Assembly: GCA_964513975.1 (NCBI GenBank)
Contig: CAZEON010000024.1
Location: 1 to 16,029, forward strand
DNA: 16,029 bases
Origin: CAZVBV01 sp964513975
GTDB lineage: Bacteria > Patescibacteriota > Gracilibacteria > UBA4473
Reading direction: 5' to 3'
Part shown: in pieces, positions 1 through 7,256 of the stretch
Numbering within the stretch: position 1 is the stretch's first letter
Layout of the letters: each line of letters opens with the position of its first letter
Notes under the pieces: model-generated
What the model was told of the DNA's origin: nothing
What the model saw: the letters and a program-made list of their open reading frames with translations, nothing else
Database searches by the model: none
Program-made: the position numbers and the translations under genes

Positions 1-1
1 T

Positions 2-715
2 TTGTTGATACGACTTCCCGTCTTTTCTTATGATGAAAACTTAGGACTTTTTAGCATCGGGACAAACGGGAAGTATGGAGGAACCAAAACTGATGACAAT
101 AAAAGTGAATCGGAATACCGCGTGTTTTTAGAAAAAACACTGCAAAACGGGCTTAATCATTGTCATAAAGATGTACATATTTTTTACTGGTGCGACCAAA
201 ATTACATCGGACTGTTGCAGGATTTATATAAAGGCAACGGCATTGCTCCCAAAAGAGTCTGTCTTTGGATCAAAAATAATCAGAATGTCACTCCGCAGAT
301 TGCTTTTAATAAATGTTACGAACCCTGCGTATATGGAATCCGAGGAAAACCGTATCTATCTTCCAAAGCTTCAAATCTCACAGAGATTGCCAATCCAGAG
401 ATTGCGAACGGAAACAGAACTATCGATGACATTCTCGATCTCCTCGATATTTGGCTCGTGAGAAGATTGCCAACAAATGAATATCAGCATGCGACTGAGA
501 AGCCCTGTGTATTGCATGATCGACCACTTCGGCGTTGTACACGTCCAGGGGACGCTGTATTGGATTTGTTTGGAGGATCCGGGTCAACGCTCATTGCGTG
601 CGAACAACTCGGGAGAAAGGCATTTCTCGTGGAACACGAACCTGCCTTTTGCGACCTCATTATTAAACGTTACGTAGCTCTTAATCCAAATAACAATGTC
701 ACCAAACTCAATTAA
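2..715 (+). CDS. DNA methyltransferase, beta class, 5' end cut by window edge
   Basis: This is the C-terminal part of a site-specific DNA (adenine-N6 or cytosine-N4) methyltransferase. The frame is open to the left edge, so the apparent TTG start at base 2 is an artefact and the N-terminal part, including the catalytic DPPY-type motif, lies outside. Visible are a stretch with FYWCDQNY and WIKNNQNVTP typical of the middle of such enzymes, then HATEKP, and near the C-terminus the AdoMet-binding motif LDLFGGSGSTLIACEQ. DPPY first and FGGSGS last is the beta-class order. The end overlaps the next methyltransferase by 20 bases. Both share the FGGSGSTLIACEQ block, suggesting an old tandem duplication. 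Position ahead of terminase genes suggests a phage-borne enzyme protecting phage DNA; the sequence specificity cannot be read. Confidence 0.85.
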   Translation: MLIRLPVFSYDENLGLFSIGTNGKYGGTKTDDNKSESEYRVFLEKTLQNGLNHCHKDVHIFYWCDQNYIGLLQDLYKGNGIAPKRVCLWIKNNQNVTPQIAFNKCYEPCVYGIRGKPYLSSKASNLTEIANPEIANGNRTIDDILDLLDIWLVRRLPTNEYQHATEKPCVLHDRPLRRCTRPGDAVLDLFGGSGSTLIACEQLGRKAFLVEHEPAFCDLIIKRYVALNPNNNVTKLN

Positions 716-1466
716 AATCGGCGACGTTTTTCAGCTGGGAGAACACAAACTCATTTGTGGAGATGCCCAGAACGCTTCTCATGTCCAAATGGTAATGGGG
801 GGCAACAAAATCAAACTCATCCTCACGGATGTTCCCTACGGGGTAGCACTTGTCGAAGGCAATAAAGGTTTTGCGAAATCTAAAATCGAACATGATCCCA
901 TTGCCAATGACCATCTGCAAACCGATGGAGAATTTCGACAGTTTACTCAAAACTGGATTCGCCCCATCAAAACACAACTGACCGACAAAAATGCATTCTA
1001 CATCTTTAATTCTGATCGGATGATGTTTGCGATGCGAGAAGCATTGGTCGCAGAAGGATTCAAACTTGCCCAATTACTTGTTTGGGTCAAAACAGGAGCT
1101 GTCATCGGACGACTCGATTATTTACCGCAACACGAACTCATTGCGTACGGATGGAAAGGACGACACGAATTTCTTAAATCCAAAGATAAATCCGTTCTCA
1201 TTAGTCCTAAAACGAAAAAAAATACATTACATCCAACAATGAAAAATATATCTATTTTACGCAGGCTGATTCTCAACAGCACTCGTAGGGGCGATATAGT
1301 GTATGACCCCTTTGGGGGCAGTGGATCAACTTTGATCGCTTGTGAGCAAACTCGCAGGAAGTGTGTGATGATCGAAATTATTCCCAAATACTGTCAGGTC
1401 ATCATCGATCGATGGGAAAAATTAACCGGAGAAAAAGTAGTATTACTTAACCCCCAATCAAAATGA
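696..1466 (+). CDS. DNA methyltransferase, beta class (phage type)
   Basis: A complete 256-residue DNA methyltransferase that would transfer a methyl group from AdoMet to adenine N6 or cytosine N4. The catalytic motif at residues 45-48 reads DVPY, a variant of the usual DPPY, followed by GV. VWVKTGAVIGRLDY in the middle and HPTMKN near residue 179 match the beta-class layout, and the AdoMet-binding motif is YDPFGGSGSTLIACEQ from residue 203. The usual N-terminal ParB-like domain of phage relatives is absent, but the start (SIKIGDVFQLGEHKLICGDA) is the normal beginning of the catalytic domain. The ATG at 696 lies inside the end of the preceding methyltransferase and has no Shine-Dalgarno sequence. 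The TGA stop overlaps the next start as ATGA, implying translational coupling with the terminase small-subunit-like gene. Confidence 0.88.
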   Translation: MSPNSIKIGDVFQLGEHKLICGDAQNASHVQMVMGGNKIKLILTDVPYGVALVEGNKGFAKSKIEHDPIANDHLQTDGEFRQFTQNWIRPIKTQLTDKNAFYIFNSDRMMFAMREALVAEGFKLAQLLVWVKTGAVIGRLDYLPQHELIAYGWKGRHEFLKSKDKSVLISPKTKKNTLHPTMKNISILRRLILNSTRRGDIVYDPFGGSGSTLIACEQTRRKCVMIEIIPKYCQVIIDRWEKLTGEKVVLLNPQSK

Positions 1467-1864
1467 ATGCAGACCAAAAACGGCAACAACAAAAAGAAGC
1501 TCTCTGCGAGCAACTCAAAAAGACGCCTATCGTACAACTCGCTTGTGAAAAAGTCGGACTGGGACGAGCCACCTATTACCGATGGCGGAAAGAAGATGAA
1601 GAATTTTCAGAAAATTCAGATGAATCACTCTGCGAAGGAGTAAAACTCATGAACGATATGGCAGAATCACAACTCTTGTCAGCCATCAAAAATCAAAATA
1701 TGACAGCCATTATTTTCTGGCTTAAAAATAGACACAGATCCTATGCACAGAGGGTCGAAGTGATCGCAAAGGTACAGGACAAAGAATTAACAGAAGGCGA
1801 ACGACAAACGATACAAAAAGCACTTACTTTGGGGGGGATTTTTCCTAATGAAAAAAATATTTAA
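1463..1864 (+). CDS. Terminase small-subunit-like HTH protein
   Basis: A 133-residue protein with a predicted helix-turn-helix at about residues 22-46 (VQLACEKVGLGRATYYRWRK). A later segment, MTAIIFWLKNRHRSYAQR, resembles small DNA-binding proteins encoded directly before phage terminase large subunits. Such proteins recognise the packaging site and hand concatemeric DNA to the large subunit. Assignment rests mainly on the HTH plus position: it starts in a 4-base ATGA overlap with the methyltransferase and ends two bases before the terminase large-subunit ATG. No Shine-Dalgarno sequence is seen. A transposase-like or generic HTH regulator would be the alternative, but the tight coupling to the terminase argues against it. 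Confidence 0.7.
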   Translation: MNADQKRQQQKEALCEQLKKTPIVQLACEKVGLGRATYYRWRKEDEEFSENSDESLCEGVKLMNDMAESQLLSAIKNQNMTAIIFWLKNRHRSYAQRVEVIAKVQDKELTEGERQTIQKALTLGGIFPNEKNI

Positions 1865-1866
1865 TC

Positions 1867-3324
1867 ATGAATATGTTAGAATTATCGGTTTCTGAAATCC
1901 AAAAAAAGGTGCTTCACAATCACGTTTTTCGGAAGGAAATTGCGAAGGAAAGTCATTATTGGTTTTTCCATACCTACTTTCATTCATACATCACCGCTCC
2001 AACAGCAGATTTTCAACGTGAAATATTTACGCTCACAGAAGACGAAAAACAAAAGACAGTCGCAATTATTGCCTTTCGAGGGTCAGGAAAATCAACCATT
2101 GTGAATTTATCGTTTCCGTTATGGTCGATTATCGGGAAGAAACAAAAAAAATTCATCTTGGTAGTGGGACAGACTCAAAGCCAAGCTCGACAACATCTTA
2201 AAAATATTCGTCGAGAACTCGAAATGAATGAAATACTCAAAAAAGATTTTGGATCTTTTGAAGAAGAAGGCGATGAAATGAATTCGTATTCGTTGTATTT
2301 CAAAGAATACGATGCCCGAATTTTTGCTGTTTCTATGGAACAAAGTATGCGAGGAATTCGTCACGGACAATACCGCCCCGATCTTATTATCTGTGACGAT
2401 ATCGAAGACATGGCATCGAGTAAAACCCAAGAAGGACGGAATAAAACTTACAACTGGCTCACGGGGGAAGTGATCCCTGCAGGAGCCAAGCATATGCAGT
2501 TATTTGTTATTGGAAATCTCCTTCACGAAGATTGCACGCTCAAACGATTGGAAGCTCGAATCAATGACCGACAAATGGATGGAACGTTTCACCGGTTTCC
2601 CATTATGGATGAAAACGGAAAAAGTCTCTGGCCGGGTATGTATTGCAACCATGAAGAAATACTGGATAAAAAACGATCCATCGGAAACGAAATCTCATGG
2701 CAACGAGAATTTATGCTTCGTATCATTCCAGACGAAGATCAAGTGGTACATAGAGACTGGATACAATATTATGAAGAACTCCCCGGGGAGGTTGTGGAGG
2801 AGCACATAAAGTTTCGTTATATTGCTACGGGAGTAGATTTAGCGATTTCACAGAAAGCAAGTGCGGATTATACGGCTATGGTGTCTTTTAAGGTGTACGG
2901 ACATGGAAAAAATTTAAGACTTTTTGTGATTCCCCCCTTGATTAATAAGCGACTTACTTCGCCCCAAACAATAGAACAAATAAAATTGCTCCACGAGGCT
3001 TATGGGAAAGAAAATATCACAAAATTTTATATAGAATCAGTTGCTTATCAGGCTTCTCTAGTGGATTTGCTCAAACAAGAAAATGTCCCTGCAGAAGAAG
3101 CCAAAATCGGTGGACAAGACAAAAGATCTCGAATCGCTTCAATAACACATCTCATACAAGAGGGGCGCATTAAGTTTCCAAAGAACGGGGCAGAATTACT
3201 TATAAATCAGCTCGTCAATTTTGGAGTTGAAAAACATGACGACTTAGCGGATGCATTTACACTCACAGTACACAAACTTATTCAAGAACCACCACCAATA
3301 ATAGCTTTTTATGAAAGTTTTTGA
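1867..3324 (+). CDS. Phage terminase large subunit (TerL)
   Basis: A 485-residue DNA-packaging motor and nuclease, of normal length for TerL. The N-terminal ATPase has Walker A FRGSGKST (residues 70-77, K75) and Walker B LIICDDIED with D177/D178. The C-terminal RNase H-fold nuclease has candidate metal-binding acids D324 in GVDLAIS, E390 in FYIES and D458/D459/D462 in HDDLADAF. In phages it pumps the genome into the prohead and cuts it. The gene appears intact from the ATG at 1867 to a TGA stop and sits directly after the HTH small-subunit candidate. Oddly, no portal, protease or capsid gene follows; a recombinase begins 66 bases later, so the phage module is either truncated or rearranged here. 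TGA as a real stop argues against a recoded genome. Confidence 0.92.
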   Translation: MNMLELSVSEIQKKVLHNHVFRKEIAKESHYWFFHTYFHSYITAPTADFQREIFTLTEDEKQKTVAIIAFRGSGKSTIVNLSFPLWSIIGKKQKKFILVVGQTQSQARQHLKNIRRELEMNEILKKDFGSFEEEGDEMNSYSLYFKEYDARIFAVSMEQSMRGIRHGQYRPDLIICDDIEDMASSKTQEGRNKTYNWLTGEVIPAGAKHMQLFVIGNLLHEDCTLKRLEARINDRQMDGTFHRFPIMDENGKSLWPGMYCNHEEILDKKRSIGNEISWQREFMLRIIPDEDQVVHRDWIQYYEELPGEVVEEHIKFRYIATGVDLAISQKASADYTAMVSFKVYGHGKNLRLFVIPPLINKRLTSPQTIEQIKLLHEAYGKENITKFYIESVAYQASLVDLLKQENVPAEEAKIGGQDKRSRIASITHLIQEGRIKFPKNGAELLINQLVNFGVEKHDDLADAFTLTVHKLIQEPPPIIAFYESF

Positions 3325-3342
3325 TTATACGTCGAGCTTGAA

Positions 3343-3365
3343 ATTCTAAAAACCTCCTAGCCTTC
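3343..3365 (+). repeat. Possible attachment-like repeat, left copy
   Basis: This stretch lies in the 66-base gap between terminase and recombinase. It begins with ATTCTAAA and continues with CTCCTAGCCTT. Similar short pieces occur at 15988-15998 (CTCCTACCCTT, 10 of 11 identical) and 16004-16011 (ATTCTAAA). The two matches are in different registers, and the similarity was found by eye, so this is only a candidate boundary of an integrated element. Confidence 0.2.
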
Positions 3366-3384
3366 CATCCCCATTGCGTCATCA

Positions 3385-3394
3385 ATTGGCGTGA
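3385..3394 (+). repeat. Direct repeat ATTGGCGTGA, copy 1 (left of recombinase)
   Basis: ATTGGCGTGA here and at 4700-4709 are identical and flank the recombinase gene. Each copy contains the GTG start codon of the gene that follows. Upstream of both copies there is loosely similar sequence (ATCC followed by C, then CG) with small gaps. It may be a crossover-site remnant left by the recombinase or a shared start-codon context. Confidence 0.35.
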
Positions 3395-4665
3395 TGAGAA
3401 ACGAACAATCGGCATCAACCGAAATACCGCTCAGGTATTGTCTTTATGCGAGAAAATCATCGGAATCTGATGAAAAACAAGCCCTCTCAATTGGATCTCA
3501 AATAACAGAGATGGAACGAGTGGCTGAGAAGAAGGGACTCAAGATTGTAGAAAGAATACAGGAAAGTAAGTCTGCCAAAGATTCTGGTCATCGAGAAGGT
3601 TTCACAAATTTAATGAAAGGAGTGAGCGATGGAAGATTTAATGCCATATTGACTTGGGCTCCTGATCGCTTGAGTAGAAATGCTGGGGATTTGGGAAGAT
3701 TGGTAGACCTGATGGATCAGAAGGTCTTGGTAAATATTCAAACAAGCGGGCAGACATTTACGAATACACCTGATGAAAAATTCCTTCTCATGATCTTGTG
3801 TTCTCAGGCAAAATTGGAGAATGATAATCGATCAAAGAACGTACAACGAGGACTGAGAACGAAATGTGAGATGGGTGTTCGACCCGGAAGAGTTCCGATT
3901 GGATACAAACTCCTTAGAAGTCTTAAATATGGAGCTCCCAGTACCATTGTGATTGATGAGGAACGAGCTCCGTTTATAAAAAAAGCTTTTGAATATTTAG
4001 CTCACAACAACCTAAGTGGCAGACAAATAAAGGAATATTTGGATGATGAAGGATTCCGAAGCTGTACAGGGAAAATTGTAGGACTCAGTAGAACCTACAA
4101 AATTCTCAAAGAGCCATTCTATTATGGAGAATTCAGGTATGGAGGAGCTCTGTATCAAGGAACACACAAACCAATCATCACGAAAGAGTTATTTGAACAA
4201 GCCCAAGCCAATTTAAAGACTTGTGAGAAGGGAAAATGGGGGCGAAAAGACTTTTTATTCAACAAAATTCTGAAATGTGACGAATGTGGATCGGGTGTGA
4301 GTGGAACCATGCACATAAATCGTCATGGAACGCAATACACCTACTACAAATGCAATAAATACGGAGGTACAAAAACCTGTCAGTGCAAATACATTCGAGA
4401 GGAGAAACTCTTCGAAGAAGTAGCCAAAATCATCACAAGAGTAAAAGCAGACCACCTGAGACTCAACAGAAGGATTGAAGAAGATCTCGATAAGGTGAAT
4501 CGTTATCGATCAGAAGACAACCCTGTGACGATTCAGGAGTACTTGGTGGGGATACTAGAAAGCGGTTCAAAGAAGGAAAAAACTGATATTTTGAGGAATT
4601 TTAAAGATAGATTACTGATCAAAGAAGGGGGAATAAAATTGCACCCCGATACCATACTGCAATAA
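3391..4665 (+). CDS. Large serine recombinase (integrase/resolvase family)
   Basis: A 424-residue large serine recombinase that would cut and rejoin DNA at two short sites through a covalent phosphoserine link. The N-terminal catalytic domain has YARKSS with the likely nucleophile S23, and the arginine motif PDRLSRN at residues 91-97. A recombinase DNA-binding domain follows (about 150-260), then a zinc ribbon with C296 and C299, later C321 and C330/C332, and a short helical region at about 335-375. It is somewhat shorter than many phage serine integrases. The start is GTG at 3391, with an in-frame ATG one codon later as alternative; neither has a Shine-Dalgarno sequence. It sits between the phage packaging genes and the restriction-modification locus, so it probably integrated one of them. 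Which one cannot be told from sequence alone. Confidence 0.9.
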   Translation: MMRNEQSASTEIPLRYCLYARKSSESDEKQALSIGSQITEMERVAEKKGLKIVERIQESKSAKDSGHREGFTNLMKGVSDGRFNAILTWAPDRLSRNAGDLGRLVDLMDQKVLVNIQTSGQTFTNTPDEKFLLMILCSQAKLENDNRSKNVQRGLRTKCEMGVRPGRVPIGYKLLRSLKYGAPSTIVIDEERAPFIKKAFEYLAHNNLSGRQIKEYLDDEGFRSCTGKIVGLSRTYKILKEPFYYGEFRYGGALYQGTHKPIITKELFEQAQANLKTCEKGKWGRKDFLFNKILKCDECGSGVSGTMHINRHGTQYTYYKCNKYGGTKTCQCKYIREEKLFEEVAKIITRVKADHLRLNRRIEEDLDKVNRYRSEDNPVTIQEYLVGILESGSKKEKTDILRNFKDRLLIKEGGIKLHPDTILQ

Positions 4666-4670
4666 AAAAC

Positions 4671-4705
4671 TTGACAGGCTTTGAAATCCACCTACGCTTA
4701 TTGGC
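4671..4705 (+). promoter_or_regulatory. Candidate promoter for the half-S gene, leaderless transcript
   Basis: A perfect -35 hexamer TTGACA lies at 4671-4676, just after the recombinase stop. At 16 bases spacing the -10 position reads TACGCT (4693-4698), which matches TATAAT only at three places. The predicted transcript start falls at about 4705-4706, on the GTG start of the next gene, so the mRNA would be leaderless. The interval also contains a small dyad, ACGC at 4694-4697 and GCGT at 4704-4707. Confidence 0.4.
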
Positions 4706-4709
4706 GTGA
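4700..4709 (+). repeat. Direct repeat ATTGGCGTGA, copy 2 (right of recombinase)
   Basis: Identical to 3385-3394. It spans the GTG start codon of the half-S gene and forms the right arm of a small inverted repeat (ACGC-TTATTG-GCGT). Together with copy 1 it brackets the recombinase gene, as a crossover site or its scar might. Confidence 0.35.
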
Positions 4710-5275
4710 ATATACAATTATCAAATTTCGCTGAAATACTTCTTGGTTATGCATTCCGAGGAGCCATTGAAGAAGATCTACATGGGAATTGTTGTGTGTT
4801 ACAAGCTAAAAACATAGATCAATCAGGCACATTGTCGTATGATTTTGTGAAAACATCGCTCGAAAAGAAAAAAAGCAGAGCCTATGTAAAAGATAAAGAT
4901 ATAGTACTTTCCAATCGTGGAACTTTCCGAGCCGGATTATATAAAGGGAATGATAAAGATCTTATTGCTTCCTCTTCGGTGTATCTTATACGGGTACAAG
5001 ACAACACAAAAGTATTGCCCGAATACGTAGAAATCTTTCTCAATTCAAAATTTGGACAGGCAGAACTCGAATCAATAAACAGCGGAACACTTATACGGTC
5101 ACTTCCAAAAGGAGACCTTTTAAATCTTAAAATACCTCTCCCAAGCATAAAAGATCAAAAAATGATTATTGTTATCCATGAAAACCACAGGATTCGAAAT
5201 AGACTCTATGAAAAAAAGGCAAGAATTCATAAAAATCTTGCTGATTACGCTATTTATAAACTCATAACCACCTAA
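4706..5275 (+). CDS. Single-TRD type I specificity subunit ('half-S')
   Basis: A 189-residue S-subunit-like protein containing one target-recognition domain and one helical segment; full HsdS proteins have two of each and about 400 residues. Recognisable are the family-typical start (LLGYAFRG, then VLQAKNI), KDKDIVLSNRGTFRAGLYKG in the middle, and LLNLKIPLPSIKDQKMI leading into a C-terminal helix. Two copies could pair and recognise a symmetric bipartite target, using the HsdM encoded six bases downstream. The GTG start is chosen because the family begins with exactly this strand. It lacks a Shine-Dalgarno sequence and lies about 29 bases after a TTGACA box. It shows no evident DNA similarity to the full hsdS at 8808, so it is not a recent duplicate. 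It could alternatively be a decayed hsdS fragment, though it ends cleanly. Confidence 0.75.
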   Translation: MNIQLSNFAEILLGYAFRGAIEEDLHGNCCVLQAKNIDQSGTLSYDFVKTSLEKKKSRAYVKDKDIVLSNRGTFRAGLYKGNDKDLIASSSVYLIRVQDNTKVLPEYVEIFLNSKFGQAELESINSGTLIRSLPKGDLLNLKIPLPSIKDQKMIIVIHENHRIRNRLYEKKARIHKNLADYAIYKLITT

Positions 5276-5281
5276 TTCATC

Positions 5282-6793
5282 ATGACTACAATTACTCAAG
5301 AAGAACTCAACAAAGTCCTTTGGGCAGCCGCAGACTCATCAAGGAGCTCTCTTTCGGCAGATGTTTACAAAGACTATGTACTTGCCATGCTTTTCTATAA
5401 ATATCTCAGCGATCTATCAAAGGTTCAGCACGAAAAATACAAAGAACGATTTGGAACGGATGAGGAACGAATCCGAGCTAAGATGAAACTTGATCGATTC
5501 TATCTACCAGAAGGAACTTCTTTTGATGAGGTCTATCTACAAATAGAATCTGATGATCTGGGAAACTCAATCAATAAAGCATTTCATGCCATAGAGGAGC
5601 ACAACAAAGGGAAGCTCGAAGGAGTGTTAACTTCTCTCGACTTCAATTCTGAACACAAGCTCGGAAGACTGGAAAACCGAAATAAAATGCTTCGTCACCT
5701 GATGCATGACTTTTACAAGATTGATCTTACTCAAGTAGAGGGAGATCTCATTGGAGAATCCTATATGTTTCTAATTGAAAAATTCGGAGCTGATGCAGGG
5801 AAAAAAGCTGGAGAGTTCTTTACCGTACGTGGAGTGGCAAAACTACTTGCTCGTCTTGCTCAACCGAAAGATGGGGCGAGAATATGCGATCCGGCGATGG
5901 GATCGGGGGGGCTTCTCCTTATGACAGGAGAAGAAGTAGAAAGAAACCACAACTCAAAAAACTATGCCCTCTATGGGCAAGAGTCCACAGGAAGCACCTT
6001 TCAGCTCGCAAGGATGAACATGTTTCTAAACGACCAAGATTCAGCTCGTCTCGAATGGGGAGATACACTAAACCATCCTGCCCTACTGGAGAATGATAAA
6101 TTGATGCAGTTCGATGTATGTGTAGCAAATCCTCCATTTAGCCTTAAGAAATGGGGAGCAGAAAATGCAGAATCAGATCCGTTCAAAAGATTCCATCGTG
6201 GAATTCCACCAAAAGACAAGGGAGATTTTGCTTTCATCACGCACATGCTAGAAACCGTGAAGCCAAAAACTGGTCGTGTTGCGGTGATTGTCCCACATGG
6301 AGTACTCTTCCGTGGTGGAGCAGAAGGGAAAATCCGACAATCACTTCTCGAAGAAAATTTAATTGATGCGGTAATTGGATTACCGGCAGGACTTTTCCAG
6401 ACAACAGGTATTCCCGTAGCAATTCTCATTATGGATCGGTCACGAGAGATGGGCGGAGAAAACGAAGACAAAAAAGACATTCTCTTTGTTGAAGCCAGTA
6501 AGGAATTCGTTCCCGGGAAAGCTCAAAACACGCTTTCTCCTGAAAATGCCGACAAGATCTATGAAACCTATGCCAAACGAAAAGAAATTGAGAAGTTTTC
6601 TCGGTTCGTGAAGGCAGATGAGATCAAAGAAAATGATTACAACCTCAATATTACACGATATGTCGATACGTTTGAGGAAGAGGAAGCGATTGATATTTCG
6701 GCGAACCTGAAGGAGTTGGCGGAACTTGAACCAGAGATTGAGAATCTTGAGGGAGAGATGGCTCAATACCTTAAAGAACTTAATATTTCTTAA
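5282..6793 (+). CDS. hsdM: Type I restriction-modification methyltransferase HsdM
   Basis: The 503-residue modification subunit, which methylates adenine N6 using AdoMet when joined to a specificity subunit and is also part of the restriction complex with HsdR. The N-terminal helical domain covers about residues 1-155, followed by GEFFTVRGV (177-185), AdoMet-binding motif DPAMGSGGLL (203-212) and catalytic NPPF (283-286). The C-terminal region from about 440 is acidic and helical (ELAELEPEIENLEGEM), as in the S-contacting tail of the family. Length and motif order are normal and nothing is broken. The ATG follows the half-S stop by six bases, so the two are probably co-transcribed. Sampled lines reach 47-53 % G+C, the highest in the window, in contrast to the three genes after it. 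Confidence 0.95.
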   Translation: MTTITQEELNKVLWAAADSSRSSLSADVYKDYVLAMLFYKYLSDLSKVQHEKYKERFGTDEERIRAKMKLDRFYLPEGTSFDEVYLQIESDDLGNSINKAFHAIEEHNKGKLEGVLTSLDFNSEHKLGRLENRNKMLRHLMHDFYKIDLTQVEGDLIGESYMFLIEKFGADAGKKAGEFFTVRGVAKLLARLAQPKDGARICDPAMGSGGLLLMTGEEVERNHNSKNYALYGQESTGSTFQLARMNMFLNDQDSARLEWGDTLNHPALLENDKLMQFDVCVANPPFSLKKWGAENAESDPFKRFHRGIPPKDKGDFAFITHMLETVKPKTGRVAVIVPHGVLFRGGAEGKIRQSLLEENLIDAVIGLPAGLFQTTGIPVAILIMDRSREMGGENEDKKDILFVEASKEFVPGKAQNTLSPENADKIYETYAKRKEIEKFSRFVKADEIKENDYNLNITRYVDTFEEEEAIDISANLKELAELEPEIENLEGEMAQYLKELNIS

Positions 6794-6802
6794 ATCAGAA
6801 AA

Positions 6803-7255
6803 ATGACAAAAATACTAGGAATAAAAATCGGGAAAAATGAAATTTTTTATTCATTGATGAAGAAAAATGGAGATACCACGGAGCTAATAGATAGTGGGAA
6901 AATTATCATATCGCAGGGGCAAAAAATACCAGAACTTATGGCAACAATTAAAACTGAAATATCTGGATTAATTAAGAAATATACAGGAATTAATAAGGTC
7001 GTATACAACATTTATTATGATCACAATAAAGAAGGCATTCTTCGTCAGATTCTACCATTGGGAGTTTTAAATCTTTGTTGTAGTGATGAAAACATTGAGA
7101 CGGAAGAAAAGACAAAAAGAAATATTATTTCTAGAAAATTTGGGGGAATCGATAAAGCGGAGATTTTAAAAAGCATGGACAGTTGCTTTCCCTCAATGGA
7201 ATATAAAAATGATAATATGAGATTGATTGTGGCATTAACCACCTTGGGATTTTAA
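6803..7255 (+). CDS. Unknown small protein, possibly RNase H-like fold (DUF3010-like)
   Basis: I do not firmly recognise this 150-residue protein. Its layout suggests a RuvC/RNase H-like fold: a first strand ILGIKIGKNEI, a second strand GKIIIS, a helix (LMATIKTEISGLIKKY), then VVYNIYYDHNKEG, and a C-terminal helix ending IVALTTLGF. That order, and the ending in particular, recalls DUF3010-type proteins from memory only. The acidic residue that active RNase H-fold enzymes carry at the end of strand one is replaced by lysine (GIKIG), so enzymatic activity is doubtful and a sensor or binding role is more likely. The gene lies nine bases after hsdM and one base before the kinase ATG, so it is probably translated with the kinase. 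It is AT-rich (sampled line 23 % G+C), unlike hsdM. It shows no signal peptide or membrane segment. Confidence 0.75.
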   Translation: MTKILGIKIGKNEIFYSLMKKNGDTTELIDSGKIIISQGQKIPELMATIKTEISGLIKKYTGINKVVYNIYYDHNKEGILRQILPLGVLNLCCSDENIETEEKTKRNIISRKFGGIDKAEILKSMDSCFPSMEYKNDNMRLIVALTTLGF

Positions 7256-7256
7256 T

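Noticed and set aside
1464..3324. Recoded genetic code with TGA as glycine (Gracilibacteria/Absconditabacteria type)
   Set aside because: TGA ends the second methyltransferase, TerL and the metallopeptidase exactly where these families should end, and no in-frame TGA interrupts recognised proteins.
6001..6480. 159-codon open frame on the - strand inside hsdM
   Set aside because: It lies entirely antisense to well-conserved HsdM motifs, has low-complexity composition and no recognisable domain; it is a shadow frame.
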